Part shown: one piece after another, positions 1 to 7,027 of the stretch
Numbering within the stretch: position 1 is the stretch's first letter
Layout: each line of letters begins with the position of its first letter
Translations under genes and position numbers: made by a program
Assembly: GCA_910588595.1 (NCBI GenBank)
Contig: CAJUQU010000055.1
Span: forward strand, 1-17,219
Length of the DNA: 17,219 nt
DNA from: an uncultured Lachnospiraceae bacterium
GTDB taxonomy: Bacteria > Bacillota_A > Clostridia > Lachnospirales > Lachnospiraceae
Reading direction: 5' to 3'
The notes under the pieces: generated by a model
Seen by the model: only the letters and a program-made list of their open reading frames with translations
Database searches by the model: none
Told to the model about the DNA's origin: nothing

Positions 1-117
1 TAGTAAAAGTCAGTAAAATCAAGTGTTTTAAACCTAATCAGCAGACACTAAGTAAGAAAGTCGGCAATGAAAGATGCGCAGTCACCGCTGAAGGATCGGG
101 GAGGAAGAAGGGATTAT

Positions 118-507
118 ATGAATATCGTAATAGAAAAGATTGATCGTGATTTCTCGGTATGTAAAGTAGCAGATTATTCACTTGCAGATCTGGATACAGA
201 GTTTTGTTTTGTGGGAAAGACCGATCAAGAGAAGTCCCTGGTATGTCTTACGAGTGATGTTCCGCCCAATGTAACGGATCGTGATGACGGCTGGAACGCC
301 TTTCGCATTCAGGGGATCTTAGATTTCTCATTGATCGGTATCTTGTCTGGGATTACAGGAATCCTGGCGGAAAATAAGATTGGGATCTTTGCTGTTTCCA
401 CCTTCAATACGGACTATGTGTTTACAAGAAAAGAAAAATATCAAGAAGCGGCAGAAATTCTTGGCAATGCCGGGTATAAGATCGTAGATAGCTCCCGCAA
501 ATCGTGA
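118..507 (+). CDS. ACT domain-containing protein, small-ligand sensor family
   Basis: A 129-residue soluble protein without signal peptide or membrane segment. The C-terminal half has the pattern of stand-alone ACT proteins: a helix region around residues 60-82 (WNAFRIQG, then SLIGILSGITGILAE), a beta strand IGIFAVSTFNTDYVF at 88-102, and a final helix YQEAAEILGNAGY. In this family the ACT fold is thought to bind amino acids or similar ligands and regulate partners; the ligand here is unknown. An in-frame ATG exists at 67, but the ATG at 118 is preferred because it follows a purine-rich GGGGAGGAAGAAGGGA stretch and matches the usual start of the family (MNI-). A hairpin terminator follows at 581-614, so the gene probably ends its own transcription unit. 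No enzyme gene sits beside it to suggest a pathway. Confidence 0.8.
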   Translation: MNIVIEKIDRDFSVCKVADYSLADLDTEFCFVGKTDQEKSLVCLTSDVPPNVTDRDDGWNAFRIQGILDFSLIGILSGITGILAENKIGIFAVSTFNTDYVFTRKEKYQEAAEILGNAGYKIVDSSRKS

Positions 508-580
508 CGCACATCTGACAAATAGCATTGTCCAGACACGATTTAAAATGACAAATTTCATAGTTATCGTAACAGGGATA

Positions 581-614
581 AAGAGGGGCGAGAGATAGTT
601 CGGCTCCTCTTTTT
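581..614 (+). terminator. Rho-independent terminator after the ACT gene
   Basis: AAGAGGGGC (581-589) pairs with GCTCCTCTT (603-611) in a 9-bp stem with one G-U pair, and a run of T follows (608-614 region CTTTTT). It separates the ACT gene from the next promoter at 682-710. Confidence 0.75.
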
Positions 615-646
615 ATGCACACGGGTACCCAGAGGAAGATGGCTAT

Positions 647-682
647 TCAATAAAAATTTATCGAAAATCAATAAAAAATTAT
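647..682 (+). promoter_or_regulatory. Direct repeat and imperfect palindrome upstream of the DUF2975 promoter, candidate operator
   Basis: TCAATAAAAATTTAT (647-661) and TCAATAAAAAATTAT (668-682) are 15-mers differing at one base and 21 bp apart, two helical turns. Between and across them lies an imperfect inverted repeat, TTTATCGAA (657-665) against ATCAATAAA (667-675), matching at 7 of 9 positions. The block abuts the -35 box of the promoter for the membrane-protein operon, which encodes a small HTH regulator. A binding site for that regulator, or simply an A-tract UP element, are the two readings. Confidence 0.4.
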
Positions 683-710
683 TGCATTTCGATCTGAACA
701 GTGCTAGTAT
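682..710 (+). promoter_or_regulatory. Sigma-A-type promoter for the DUF2975-to-glycosidase operon
   Basis: TTGCAT (682-687) is followed after exactly 17 bases by TAGTAT (705-710), 45 bp before the DUF2975 start codon. A run of A/T lies upstream. No other comparable promoter is seen before the next four genes. Confidence 0.65.
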
Positions 711-755
711 AGAAATACGGAATTTTCTGGAAAAAGTGAAAAGGATGAGGACGTG

Positions 756-1217
756 ATGAAGAAAGAAACGGTTATTATTTTTACAAAATATCTGCTGGAC
801 TTTATGTATTTTGCGGGTATTGTAGTGACAGTGCTGCTTCCCTTTCCGGGACTGGTGCAGAGGGTGGCGGAGTTTTTGGATTTCCATGATTATGAGGGGC
901 ATTATGCAGAGATCATCGTGATCTACTTTGTGCTGGGGATCCTGGCAGTCCTGATACTTGGCGAGCTGCGCAAAATGTTTCGGACAGTCTTAGCGGATGA
1001 TTGCTTTGTGAAGGACAATGTGGTCAGCCTGCAGCGGATGGGAACCTACAGCTTTGTGATTGCAGTTATCTGTCTGTTGAGGACAGTGCTCTATATGACC
1101 ATCGCCATGCTGGTCCTGGTGTTGGTCTTTATCATAGCAGGCCTGTTCAGCAAAGTGCTCGCCTTTGTGTTTGACAGGGCGGTGGAGTATAAGTTGGAAA
1201 ATGACCTTACGATTTAG
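756..1217 (+). CDS. DUF2975 domain-containing membrane protein
   Basis: A 153-residue integral membrane protein with four hydrophobic segments at about residues 8-29, 52-70, 97-114 and 116-136. The DUF2975 signature is clear: FVKDNVVSLQRMG after the second helix and the C-terminal GLFSKVLAFVFDRAVE followed by ENDLTI. The biochemical function of DUF2975 is unknown; these proteins are typically encoded beside a YozG-type HTH regulator, as here. Starts at GTG 753 and ATG 756 are both possible; the ATG was chosen because GAGG at 747-750 is 5 bases away and AAGGA at 741-745 is 10 bases away. The regulator follows after 67 bases containing an inverted repeat. Confidence 0.85.
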   Translation: MKKETVIIFTKYLLDFMYFAGIVVTVLLPFPGLVQRVAEFLDFHDYEGHYAEIIVIYFVLGILAVLILGELRKMFRTVLADDCFVKDNVVSLQRMGTYSFVIAVICLLRTVLYMTIAMLVLVLVFIIAGLFSKVLAFVFDRAVEYKLENDLTI

Positions 1218-1227
1218 TACTACAGCG

Positions 1228-1254
1228 ATATCAAAGATTTCATCATCTTGATAT
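1228..1254. repeat. Inverted repeat between DUF2975 and regulator genes
   Basis: ATATCAAAGAT (1228-1238) faces ATCTTGATAT (1245-1254): ten pairs with one bulged A and a six-base loop. No T-run follows on either strand, so this is not a usual terminator. It lies 30 bases before the regulator's start codon and could be an operator or an mRNA hairpin. Confidence 0.45.
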
Positions 1255-1284
1255 AAAAATGGTTTTATTCAGAAAGGCAATACA

Positions 1285-1506
1285 ATGGCAATAATAATCA
1301 ATTTGGACGTGATGATGGCAAAGCGGAAAGTCGGACTCACAGAGCTCGCCAAGGAAGTGGACATCACACTTGCAAACCTGTCGATCTTAAAAAACAACAA
1401 GGCAAAGGCGGTGAGACTGTCGACGCTCGACGCGATCTGCAAAGCACTGCAGTGCCAGCCAGGGGACATTCTGGAATATGTAGAGACCGACGAAGAGGAG
1501 ACATAG
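1285..1506 (+). CDS. Cro/C1-type HTH transcriptional regulator, YozG-like
   Basis: A 73-residue protein made almost wholly of one XRE helix-turn-helix domain. The helices run from about residue 17 (VGLTELAKEVDITLANLSIL) through a recognition loop KNNKAKAVRLSTLDAICKAL to the closing CQPGDILEY, the pattern of the short YozG-type regulators paired with DUF2975 proteins. The tail is acidic (ETDEEET). It should bind DNA, probably as a dimer; local autoregulation is inferred from the repeats at 647-682 and 1228-1254. ATG 1285 has AAAGG seven bases upstream. The DUF4173 gene follows 35 bases after the stop, so the two are probably co-transcribed. Confidence 0.88.
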   Translation: MAIIINLDVMMAKRKVGLTELAKEVDITLANLSILKNNKAKAVRLSTLDAICKALQCQPGDILEYVETDEEET

Positions 1507-1541
1507 TTGGTATCGATCCCATAGGAAAGGAAGGATTAAAA

Positions 1542-3119
1542 ATGGATCAACGCATGATAACGACGGACCCACAGGCACTGGTCACGATGCCGCCAGTCAA
1601 TCATCTGGCAGCGCAGGAAATGAAAATGAACGAGATGAACAAAAAGAAAAAGAGATTTCAGATGTTTGGAGCAGGAAGTTTTCTGTATGCGCTGTTCTAT
1701 GCATTCTGCCTATACCGCAATGCATCGGGGATCACATACCCTTTTTTCGCGGGCGGAACCCTCTTGTTTTTTGGCTTCTTTACCAGAAAGTCAGAGAGCA
1801 GCTCCGCAGACGGGAAGACAGGGAAAGCGCATATTAACAGGACATTTTTGACGATTTGTATCATAGCGGCAGGTTTTTTGAACTGCACGACGGACTCTGG
1901 TGTACTGATTTTTTTTAATAAACTGCTGATGTTTGTGCTGTTTGGCGTGCTGCTTTTGCAATACTGGCATGATCTGACCGGATGGCGCGTCACGGCATAC
2001 ATCAAGGGCGGAATGATGATGCTGTTTGGCGGCATTGCCAGCATGATCGCACCGATCTATGATATAGCAGCGTGGTGGCAGCTGAGACGCACTGTTGAAA
2101 AAGATGGCATAAACGAGAAAAATGCCGAATGCGGACGTCTTGTCAGATCTGTGGGGATCGGACTGCTGATCGTCATTCCGATGGCAATGTTCATTGCGAT
2201 ACTGCTCGCGAGTGCGGATGCTGTATTCTGTGATCTAATATATGATATGCTGACATTCTCGTTTGACATCGATGCGATCGGGGATATCATCAAAATAGCT
2301 GTGTTGATCGCTGTGGTATTCGCCGTGTGTTATGGCATATTTTCTTACAACACGGAGCTGCAGAATATCAGGATGATAGATAGTAAAGCGCAGACGGCGA
2401 AGATTAACTGGGATCCCTATATTGCAGTGACAGTCAACGGTGTCATGTGTGTTATGTATATGGTATTTTCAGGGATACAGATTGTTAGTCTGTTCCTGGG
2501 CAGACTGCCACAAGGCTACACATATTCCTCCTACGCCAGACGCGGATTTTTCGAACTGGTATTTGTCTGCATTTTTAATATTATGCTGGTGCTGTGCACG
2601 CTGGCGTATTTTGAGAGTTCGCGGCTTTTGCGGGCGCTTCTGACCATTATATGCGGCTGTACGTACATCATGACAGTGTCAAGTGCATATAGGATGCTCC
2701 TGTATATCGCAAGCTATCATCTGACATTTCTTCGGATGCTCGTGCTGTGGGGGCTGGTCATGATCGCGATTGTCATGACGGGCGTTTTGGTGTATACTTA
2801 CAATCAAAGGATGTCACTTTTCCGCTTTGTGCTCGTGACATTGACTGTGGGCTGGCTTTGTTTTTCGGCGGCGCACCCGGACTACTGGATTGCTGCATAC
2901 AATATCACGGCTGGCGCTGACGGACAGGAATACGACAGCTACTATCTGAGAAGGCGGCTCTCGCTCGACGCAGTTTCGGCGCTTCCGGAGGAGATCTGGC
3001 AGAATGAGGACAGCGCCTATGGCAGGAGGCTGGAGCGGTATCAACGGCAGCAGGATGAGTTTATGGGATTTAGAACGTTTAATTTTTCGAGGTCGTATGC
3101 GGCGAACCGAGAGCGATGA
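1542..3119 (+). CDS. DUF4173/DUF4153-family polytopic membrane protein
   Basis: A 525-residue membrane protein. After a charged N-terminus ending in NKKKKRF (33-39) come about ten or more hydrophobic segments, from residue 41 to about 443. Family hallmarks are LPQGYTYSSYARRGFFEL (322-339), the short TFLRMLVLWGL stretch (395-405), and the C-terminal HPDYWIAAYNI (445-455) with a soluble tail rich in charged residues. The function of DUF4173 is not established. An open frame extends upstream to 1452, overlapping the regulator, but ATG 1542 follows AAAGGAAGGA at a normal distance and begins before the positively charged stop-transfer stretch. It lies between the regulator and a DUF2752 gene, suggesting a membrane-linked unit. 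Confidence 0.82.
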   Translation: MDQRMITTDPQALVTMPPVNHLAAQEMKMNEMNKKKKRFQMFGAGSFLYALFYAFCLYRNASGITYPFFAGGTLLFFGFFTRKSESSSADGKTGKAHINRTFLTICIIAAGFLNCTTDSGVLIFFNKLLMFVLFGVLLLQYWHDLTGWRVTAYIKGGMMMLFGGIASMIAPIYDIAAWWQLRRTVEKDGINEKNAECGRLVRSVGIGLLIVIPMAMFIAILLASADAVFCDLIYDMLTFSFDIDAIGDIIKIAVLIAVVFAVCYGIFSYNTELQNIRMIDSKAQTAKINWDPYIAVTVNGVMCVMYMVFSGIQIVSLFLGRLPQGYTYSSYARRGFFELVFVCIFNIMLVLCTLAYFESSRLLRALLTIICGCTYIMTVSSAYRMLLYIASYHLTFLRMLVLWGLVMIAIVMTGVLVYTYNQRMSLFRFVLVTLTVGWLCFSAAHPDYWIAAYNITAGADGQEYDSYYLRRRLSLDAVSALPEEIWQNEDSAYGRRLERYQRQQDEFMGFRTFNFSRSYAANRER

Positions 3120-3184
3120 GAAGACAGAGCAAATGATCGTATAAAAAGGATGAAAAAAGCGGAGTTCCAGGGAGGAAAGTGCAG

Positions 3185-3637
3185 ATGCAGATGATACGGA
3201 CCGTATTAGGGAGAGTATGGCGTGATATAAAGGACTTTTGGGCTGCAATCCTGGCGCTGGCGCTCTATAATGTGCTTGCAAGAAGCGTGTTTGGCGCATT
3301 TTGTCCGCAGCTGATCCTGACGGGGTTTCCCTGCGCGGGCTGCGGTATGACGCGGGCTGTGTTTTATATCCTGACAGGCAGGTTTGTACGGGGGATGCAT
3401 CTCAATCCCGCAGCGCCGTTGTGGATCTTGTTTCTGGGATGGTTTTTTGTTGATCGGTATTTAAGGGGTGTGAATGCCAGACGCATGACATTGTGGCTGG
3501 GGCTGGTGTGCGTTGTCACGCTTGGGATCTATCTGTACAGAATGCTGAACTGCTTTCCGGGTGAGCCGCCGCTGGTTTATTTTAGGGACAATGTTCTGCG
3601 CATGATTTTTGCAGGGGCAACAAACAGTAAGCTATGA
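3185..3637 (+). CDS. DUF2752 domain-containing membrane protein
   Basis: A 150-residue small membrane protein. It carries the DUF2752 signature: CP at residues 40-41, TGFPCAGCGMTRA at 46-58 (Cys50 and Cys53), then a helix and HLNPAAPLW at 72-80. Hydrophobic segments are at about 18-36, 76-93 and 102-120. The paired cysteines could be redox-active or bind metal, but no function is established for the family. ATG 3185 is preferred to GTG 3179 and ATG 3191 because GGAGG at 3171-3175 lies nine bases before it. The gene follows DUF4173 by 65 bases and precedes the glycosidase by 19, with the same strand and no terminator between. Confidence 0.85.
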   Translation: MQMIRTVLGRVWRDIKDFWAAILALALYNVLARSVFGAFCPQLILTGFPCAGCGMTRAVFYILTGRFVRGMHLNPAAPLWILFLGWFFVDRYLRGVNARRMTLWLGLVCVVTLGIYLYRMLNCFPGEPPLVYFRDNVLRMIFAGATNSKL

Positions 3638-3656
3638 GAGGGAGGTACAAACAGAC

Positions 3657-5336
3657 ATGATAAGGACTTTTGCAACACACGAGGTAAGAAAGCAGCAGGA
3701 ACTGACAGGGAGCCTATGGGATTTCACACCCTGCCAGGGGGAATATGAGGGCAGGACACTTCACGTGGCGACGCCGTGCTGCTGGGAGAACCTTCCCGAT
3801 TTTTCTGATTACAGGGGCGAGGGGATCTTCGGAAAGAAATTTTATGCGGGTGGAACGATCCGGCTGGAGTTCAAAGGGGTGAGTCACACGGCAACAGTGT
3901 ATCTCGACGGCAAAGAGATCGCTTCCCACTACAATGCATACACGGCATTCAGCGTGATCATAAGGGATCTCGAGGAGGGAGAGCACACGCTTGAGGTGAA
4001 GGCGGACAATCGTTTCAGCAGTGAGAGTGCCCTCCACATTCCCAATGATTATATGGCGTACGGCGGGATCAGCAGACCTGTCGTGCTAGAACAGCTCGGC
4101 GAACTCTATATCAGACAGCTTCACATCACGCCGCATGTGGAGAACAATCAATGGAAAGCAAAGGTGGAGATCATTGCTGTCAACCTCTCTGAAAGAGATC
4201 AGACTGTAGATGTCAGCATCTCGATCGTGGACAAAGTACATCGATGGGAAGCAGTGGCGGTCGGGGCCAATGAGGAGATCACCCTGTGTGAGGACTTTGC
4301 GTTTGAACAGGTGGAGACGTGGGAGATCGGACATCCGGCGCTCTATTATGCAAAGGCGGAGCTCAAAAGAGACGGGAGCAGGATTGATGACTGCATCGAG
4401 CGGTTTGGATTCCGGGAGATCAGGATCAAACAGGATAAGATCCTGTTAAATGGGCGCGCGGTCCGGATCAAAGGGCTCTGCAGGCATGAGGATCACCCAC
4501 AGTTTGGATGTGCACTGCCGTATGCTGCGATCGCTGCCGACATAGAGTTGATCAGGCATCTCGGCGCCAATTCCATCCGCGCTGTTCACTATCCCGACGA
4601 CGAGGTGTTTCTGGACTTGTGCGATGAGCAGGGAATCCTGGTCTGGGAGGAGAATCATGCCAGAGGGCTGAGTCTTGAAAATATGCAGAACCCGAACTTT
4701 GAACCCCAGGCGGAGGCAGTGATCCGCGAGATGATACCGCTTCATTACAATCACCCATGTATTTATATCTGGGGTATATTGAACGAGTGTGCCAGCCACA
4801 GCGCATATGGAAAGGAATGTTACGGGAAGCAGTATGACATCATAAAGTCACTTGACCCGTCAAGACCGCGCTCCTCGGCGAGCTGCCAGTTCAAATCGGA
4901 CATTTGTCTGGACCTGCCGGAAGTCGTCTCCTACAATATCTATCCACTCTGGTATCACGACACGCCGCCCATGGAATATCTCGATGATCTGTACCAGTGG
5001 GTGCAGAATGAGACTGAGGGAAGCGGGAAACCGTTTCTGATCACTGAGATCGGAGCAGGTGCGATCTATGGATGCAGGAACAATCACTGTGCAAAGTGGA
5101 CGGAGGAGTATCAGGCACAGGCGCTGGAAAAGCAGCTGACAGCTGTCCTCCAGCACAAAGGATGCAGCGGTGTGTACATCTGGCAGTTCTGCGATATCCG
5201 CATCAGTGATGAGTGGTTTGGCGGTCGGCCGAGGACGATGAACAACAAAGGTGTCGTCGACGAGTACCGCAGGCGCAAATTGTCCTATGAGGTTGTGAAA
5301 AGGATTTTTGAGTCGTATCCTGATTATTTTGTTTAG
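3657..5336 (+). CDS. Glycoside hydrolase family 2, beta-glucuronidase-like
   Basis: A 559-residue protein without signal peptide, so probably cytoplasmic. Domains in order: jelly-roll sugar-binding domain (about 13-150, with YGGISRPV at 135-142), an Ig-like beta sandwich (about 152-252), and a TIM barrel (about 255-555). The predicted acid/base is Glu377 in IWGILNE and the predicted nucleophile is Glu464 in LITEIGAGAIYG. Asn529 and Lys531 in MNNKG align with the N-x-K motif that contacts the carboxylate in known beta-glucuronidases, which favours glucuronides over galactosides. It is somewhat shorter than E. coli GUS (about 603 residues). The start at 3657 follows GGAGG at 3641-3645; an in-frame ATG at 3609 lies inside the DUF2752 gene. 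No sugar transporter is adjacent. Specificity is inferred; the family assignment is firm. Confidence 0.88.
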   Translation: MIRTFATHEVRKQQELTGSLWDFTPCQGEYEGRTLHVATPCCWENLPDFSDYRGEGIFGKKFYAGGTIRLEFKGVSHTATVYLDGKEIASHYNAYTAFSVIIRDLEEGEHTLEVKADNRFSSESALHIPNDYMAYGGISRPVVLEQLGELYIRQLHITPHVENNQWKAKVEIIAVNLSERDQTVDVSISIVDKVHRWEAVAVGANEEITLCEDFAFEQVETWEIGHPALYYAKAELKRDGSRIDDCIERFGFREIRIKQDKILLNGRAVRIKGLCRHEDHPQFGCALPYAAIAADIELIRHLGANSIRAVHYPDDEVFLDLCDEQGILVWEENHARGLSLENMQNPNFEPQAEAVIREMIPLHYNHPCIYIWGILNECASHSAYGKECYGKQYDIIKSLDPSRPRSSASCQFKSDICLDLPEVVSYNIYPLWYHDTPPMEYLDDLYQWVQNETEGSGKPFLITEIGAGAIYGCRNNHCAKWTEEYQAQALEKQLTAVLQHKGCSGVYIWQFCDIRISDEWFGGRPRTMNNKGVVDEYRRRKLSYEVVKRIFESYPDYFV

Positions 5337-5374
5337 AATATTAAAAAATTGTAAAGATTTTTTTGTGATACTTG

Positions 5375-5404
5375 TTGCATAAAACGGTTTTCCTGTGATA
5401 TCAT
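5375..5404 (+). promoter_or_regulatory. Probable promoter for the repeat-tailed membrane protein
   Basis: TTGCAT (5375-5380), an 18-base spacer, then TATCAT (5399-5404), 65 bases before the start codon. No strong terminator follows the glycosidase gene, only an A/T-only stem near 5342-5366, so some read-through is possible. A short inverted repeat GATATTGGAATATC lies just before the ribosome binding site. Confidence 0.45.
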
Positions 5405-5468
5405 TACGGTTATGGTACATTTACATATTTATTAACAGTTCCAGATATTGGAATATCGGAGGAGATAT

Positions 5469-5933
5469 ATGGACAATAACAATTTATTTGACAAGGACAA
5501 TCAGACTCAGAGTGGTGAGCAGGGACAGTACCAACAACAGCCGTACCAGCAACAGCAGCCATATCAACAACAGCCGTACCAGCAGCAGCCATATCAGCAA
5601 CAGCCGTACCAGCAACAGCAGCCGTATCAACAGCAGCCATATCAGCCATACCAGCAACAGCAGCCGTATCAACAGCAGCCATATCAAATGGGAGACAGTG
5701 AGCTGGAGGAGCCGGTATCTTTTGCGGACTGGATGATTTCTATGCTGATTGCATGTATACCGTGTGTGGGTATTGTTATGATCTTTGTGTGGGCATTTGG
5801 ATCCAACACTAAAAAAAGTAAGTCCAATTACTTCAAAGCCATGTTGGTGTGGGCTGCGATCAGTATCGCGTTAGCGATTGTTATGTCAATAGCATTTGGT
5901 GCGATCTTTGCATCGATGGATTATTACTATTAA
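5469..5933 (+). CDS. Gln/Pro/Tyr-repeat small membrane protein, function unknown
   Basis: A 154-residue protein in three parts: a polar N-terminus (1-20), a low-complexity tract at about 21-73 built from QQQPY and QQQQPY units, and a C-terminal membrane part. The latter has hydrophobic helices at about 88-110 (including MLIACIPCVGIVMIFVWAFG) and 123-146, joined by a basic loop GSNTKKSKSNYFKA, and ends in MDYYY. Comparable proteins with a Q/P/Y tail before two helices are widespread in Lachnospiraceae, but I know of no assigned function. The tail contains no charged residues and may be disordered or mediate self-association. The start at 5469 has GGAGGAG at 5458-5464. It has its own likely promoter and a terminator at 5960-5993, so it is probably monocistronic. 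Confidence 0.8.
   Translation: MDNNNLFDKDNQTQSGEQGQYQQQPYQQQQPYQQQPYQQQPYQQQPYQQQQPYQQQPYQPYQQQQPYQQQPYQMGDSELEEPVSFADWMISMLIACIPCVGIVMIFVWAFGSNTKKSKSNYFKAMLVWAAISIALAIVMSIAFGAIFASMDYYY
5526..5688 (+). repeat. Tandem repeat of 15- and 18-base units encoding QQQPY / QQQQPY
   Basis: Units of the form CAGCAACAGCCGTAC or CAACAGCAGCCATAT repeat about ten times, with lengths changing by one glutamine codon and one short variant (QPY without extra Q near 5641-5652). Codons alternate CAA/CAG, CCG/CCA and TAC/TAT, so the protein repeat is kept better than the DNA repeat. Such tracts can expand or contract by slippage or recombination. Confidence 0.85.
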
Positions 5934-5959
5934 AACAGGCAATGTCAGGATCGGGACAG

Positions 5960-5993
5960 AAAAGCGGCAGTGTATCAAAACACTGCCGCTTTT
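5960..5993. terminator. Bidirectional terminator between convergent genes
   Basis: A perfect 13-bp stem, AAAAGCGGCAGTG (5960-5972) and CACTGCCGCTTTT (5981-5993), with an eight-base loop. The A- and T-ends give a short T-run on both strands. It lies 27 bases after the repeat-protein stop on the + strand and 18 bases after the methyltransferase stop on the - strand. Confidence 0.85.
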
Positions 5994-6010
5994 GCGGATT
6001 CCGCTGTCGG

Positions 6011-6904
6011 TTATTCTGCGGTCCACCGCCCGCTTGCGCCGCAGGGAAGAACAAGTCCGTTTGACGAGACGGGCAGACCGATTTCGGATGAATGGACATG
6101 ACCGCCGTATCTTGATGAAATAACGGACTCAAGCATGTAGGTCAGGACAGCAGGCTGTAGTCCGGTAGTGTAGGAATTGATCAGGAAGAAAAGCGGCTTC
6201 CCGGACAGAACTTTGGCAGTGAGTTCGAGAAAAGGATAGATACAATCCTCTATTTTCCAGATCTCTCCTTTCGGTCCCCTGCCGTAGGATGGCGGATCCA
6301 TGATAATGGCATCATATGTATTTCCGCGACGGATCTCACGCTCCACAAATTTTACACAGTCATCGACAAGCCAGCGGATTGGTGCATTGGAAAGACCGGA
6401 GGAAGAGGCATTTTCCTTTGCCCAGCTGACCATGCCCTTGGAGGCGTCGACATGTGTCACATGTGCTCCGGCAGCCGCGGCGCTCAGGGTGGCACCTCCG
6501 GTATAAGCAAAAAGGTTGAGTACCCTGACTTCATGATCGGGATTGTTATTGAGTTTCTTTCTTATAATAGAAGTGAACCAATCCCAGTTGACAGCCTGTT
6601 CTGGGAAAAGTCCTGTATGTTTAAAACTGAAAGGCTTGAGATGAAATGTGAGGCCTGGGCTGTCTGGTCTGCTATAATGGACATCCCACTCTTCGGGAAG
6701 CTTGAAAAATTCCCATTCCCCGCCTCCTTTGGAACTTCTGTGATAGTGTCCGTTGGGTTTCTTCCAGCGGGCATCCTCCCTTGCGGTATTCCAGATCACC
6801 TGCGGGTCAGGACGCACTAATATATAGTTTTCCCATCGCTCAAGCTTCTCGCCTGAGGAGGTATCGATAACTTCATAATCTTTCCAATTGTCTGCGATCC
6901 ACAT
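6011..6904 (-). CDS. Class I SAM-dependent methyltransferase, RlmI/RlmK-like
   Basis: A 297-residue soluble protein. SAM-binding motif I is VLNLFAYTGG (128-137), with an acidic residue closing the next strand at Asp153 (THVDAS). The catalytic motif IV is IMDPPSYGRG (201-210), where DPPSY is typical of the COG1092 group that includes rRNA cytosine-5 methyltransferases RlmI and RlmK. It lacks an obvious N-terminal PUA domain, being shorter than RlmI (about 396 residues), and begins instead with a beta-rich segment. The exact target is unknown; 23S rRNA is a reasonable guess, strengthened only weakly by the divergent ribosomal protein operon. The start follows AAGGA at a distance of 11 bases. 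It converges on the repeat-protein gene and shares its terminator. Confidence 0.85.
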   Translation of the reverse strand: MWIADNWKDYEVIDTSSGEKLERWENYILVRPDPQVIWNTAREDARWKKPNGHYHRSSKGGGEWEFFKLPEEWDVHYSRPDSPGLTFHLKPFSFKHTGLFPEQAVNWDWFTSIIRKKLNNNPDHEVRVLNLFAYTGGATLSAAAAGAHVTHVDASKGMVSWAKENASSSGLSNAPIRWLVDDCVKFVEREIRRGNTYDAIIMDPPSYGRGPKGEIWKIEDCIYPFLELTAKVLSGKPLFFLINSYTTGLQPAVLTYMLESVISSRYGGHVHSSEIGLPVSSNGLVLPCGASGRWTAE

Positions 6905-6986
6905 AATACAAGGTATCCTTTCTATTCTATATCTATTGTTTAGTGCACAGAAACACTGATTCTGAAATCATTCCTTAATGAAACCG

Positions 6987-7027
6987 ATGCTATAGGAAAC
7001 ATCAAAAATCTGCGTTTCCTATAGTAT
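6987..7027. repeat. Long inverted repeat in the methyltransferase / S10 divergent region
   Basis: CTATAGGAAAC (6990-7000) and GTTTCCTATAG (7014-7024) are perfectly complementary across 11 bases with a 13-base loop; three further pairs including one G-T extend it outward. No T-run follows on either strand, so it is not a standard terminator. It overlaps the -10 region of the candidate methyltransferase promoter, which fits an operator or a hairpin at the 5' end of that mRNA. Confidence 0.6.

Noticed and set aside
3150..3194. Fifteen-codon minicistron (ATG at 3150) before DUF2752
   Set aside because: It has only a weak AAAAAGG upstream, overlaps the DUF2752 start, and the peptide shows no pattern; most likely chance.
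5342..5366. Possible terminator after the glycosidase gene
   Set aside because: The stem AAAAAAT / ATTTTTT contains only A-T pairs and is probably too weak to terminate by itself.
4860..5420. 186-codon open frame on the - strand
   Set aside because: It is antisense to the catalytic half of the glycoside hydrolase and matches no family.
5410..5687. Two open frames on the - strand (poly-Ala/Val/Met/Asp-like and poly-Leu-like)
   Set aside because: They are antisense readings of the QPY repeat, which keeps all frames open; no ribosome binding site or family resemblance.
5526..5688. Regular repeats that might suggest a CRISPR array
   Set aside because: Units of 15-18 bases have no spacers, stay in frame as QQQPY within a well-supported gene, and no cas genes are present.
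6452..6820. 122-codon open frame on the + strand
   Set aside because: It is antisense to the methyltransferase SAM-binding region; the - strand frame has clear motifs I and IV.
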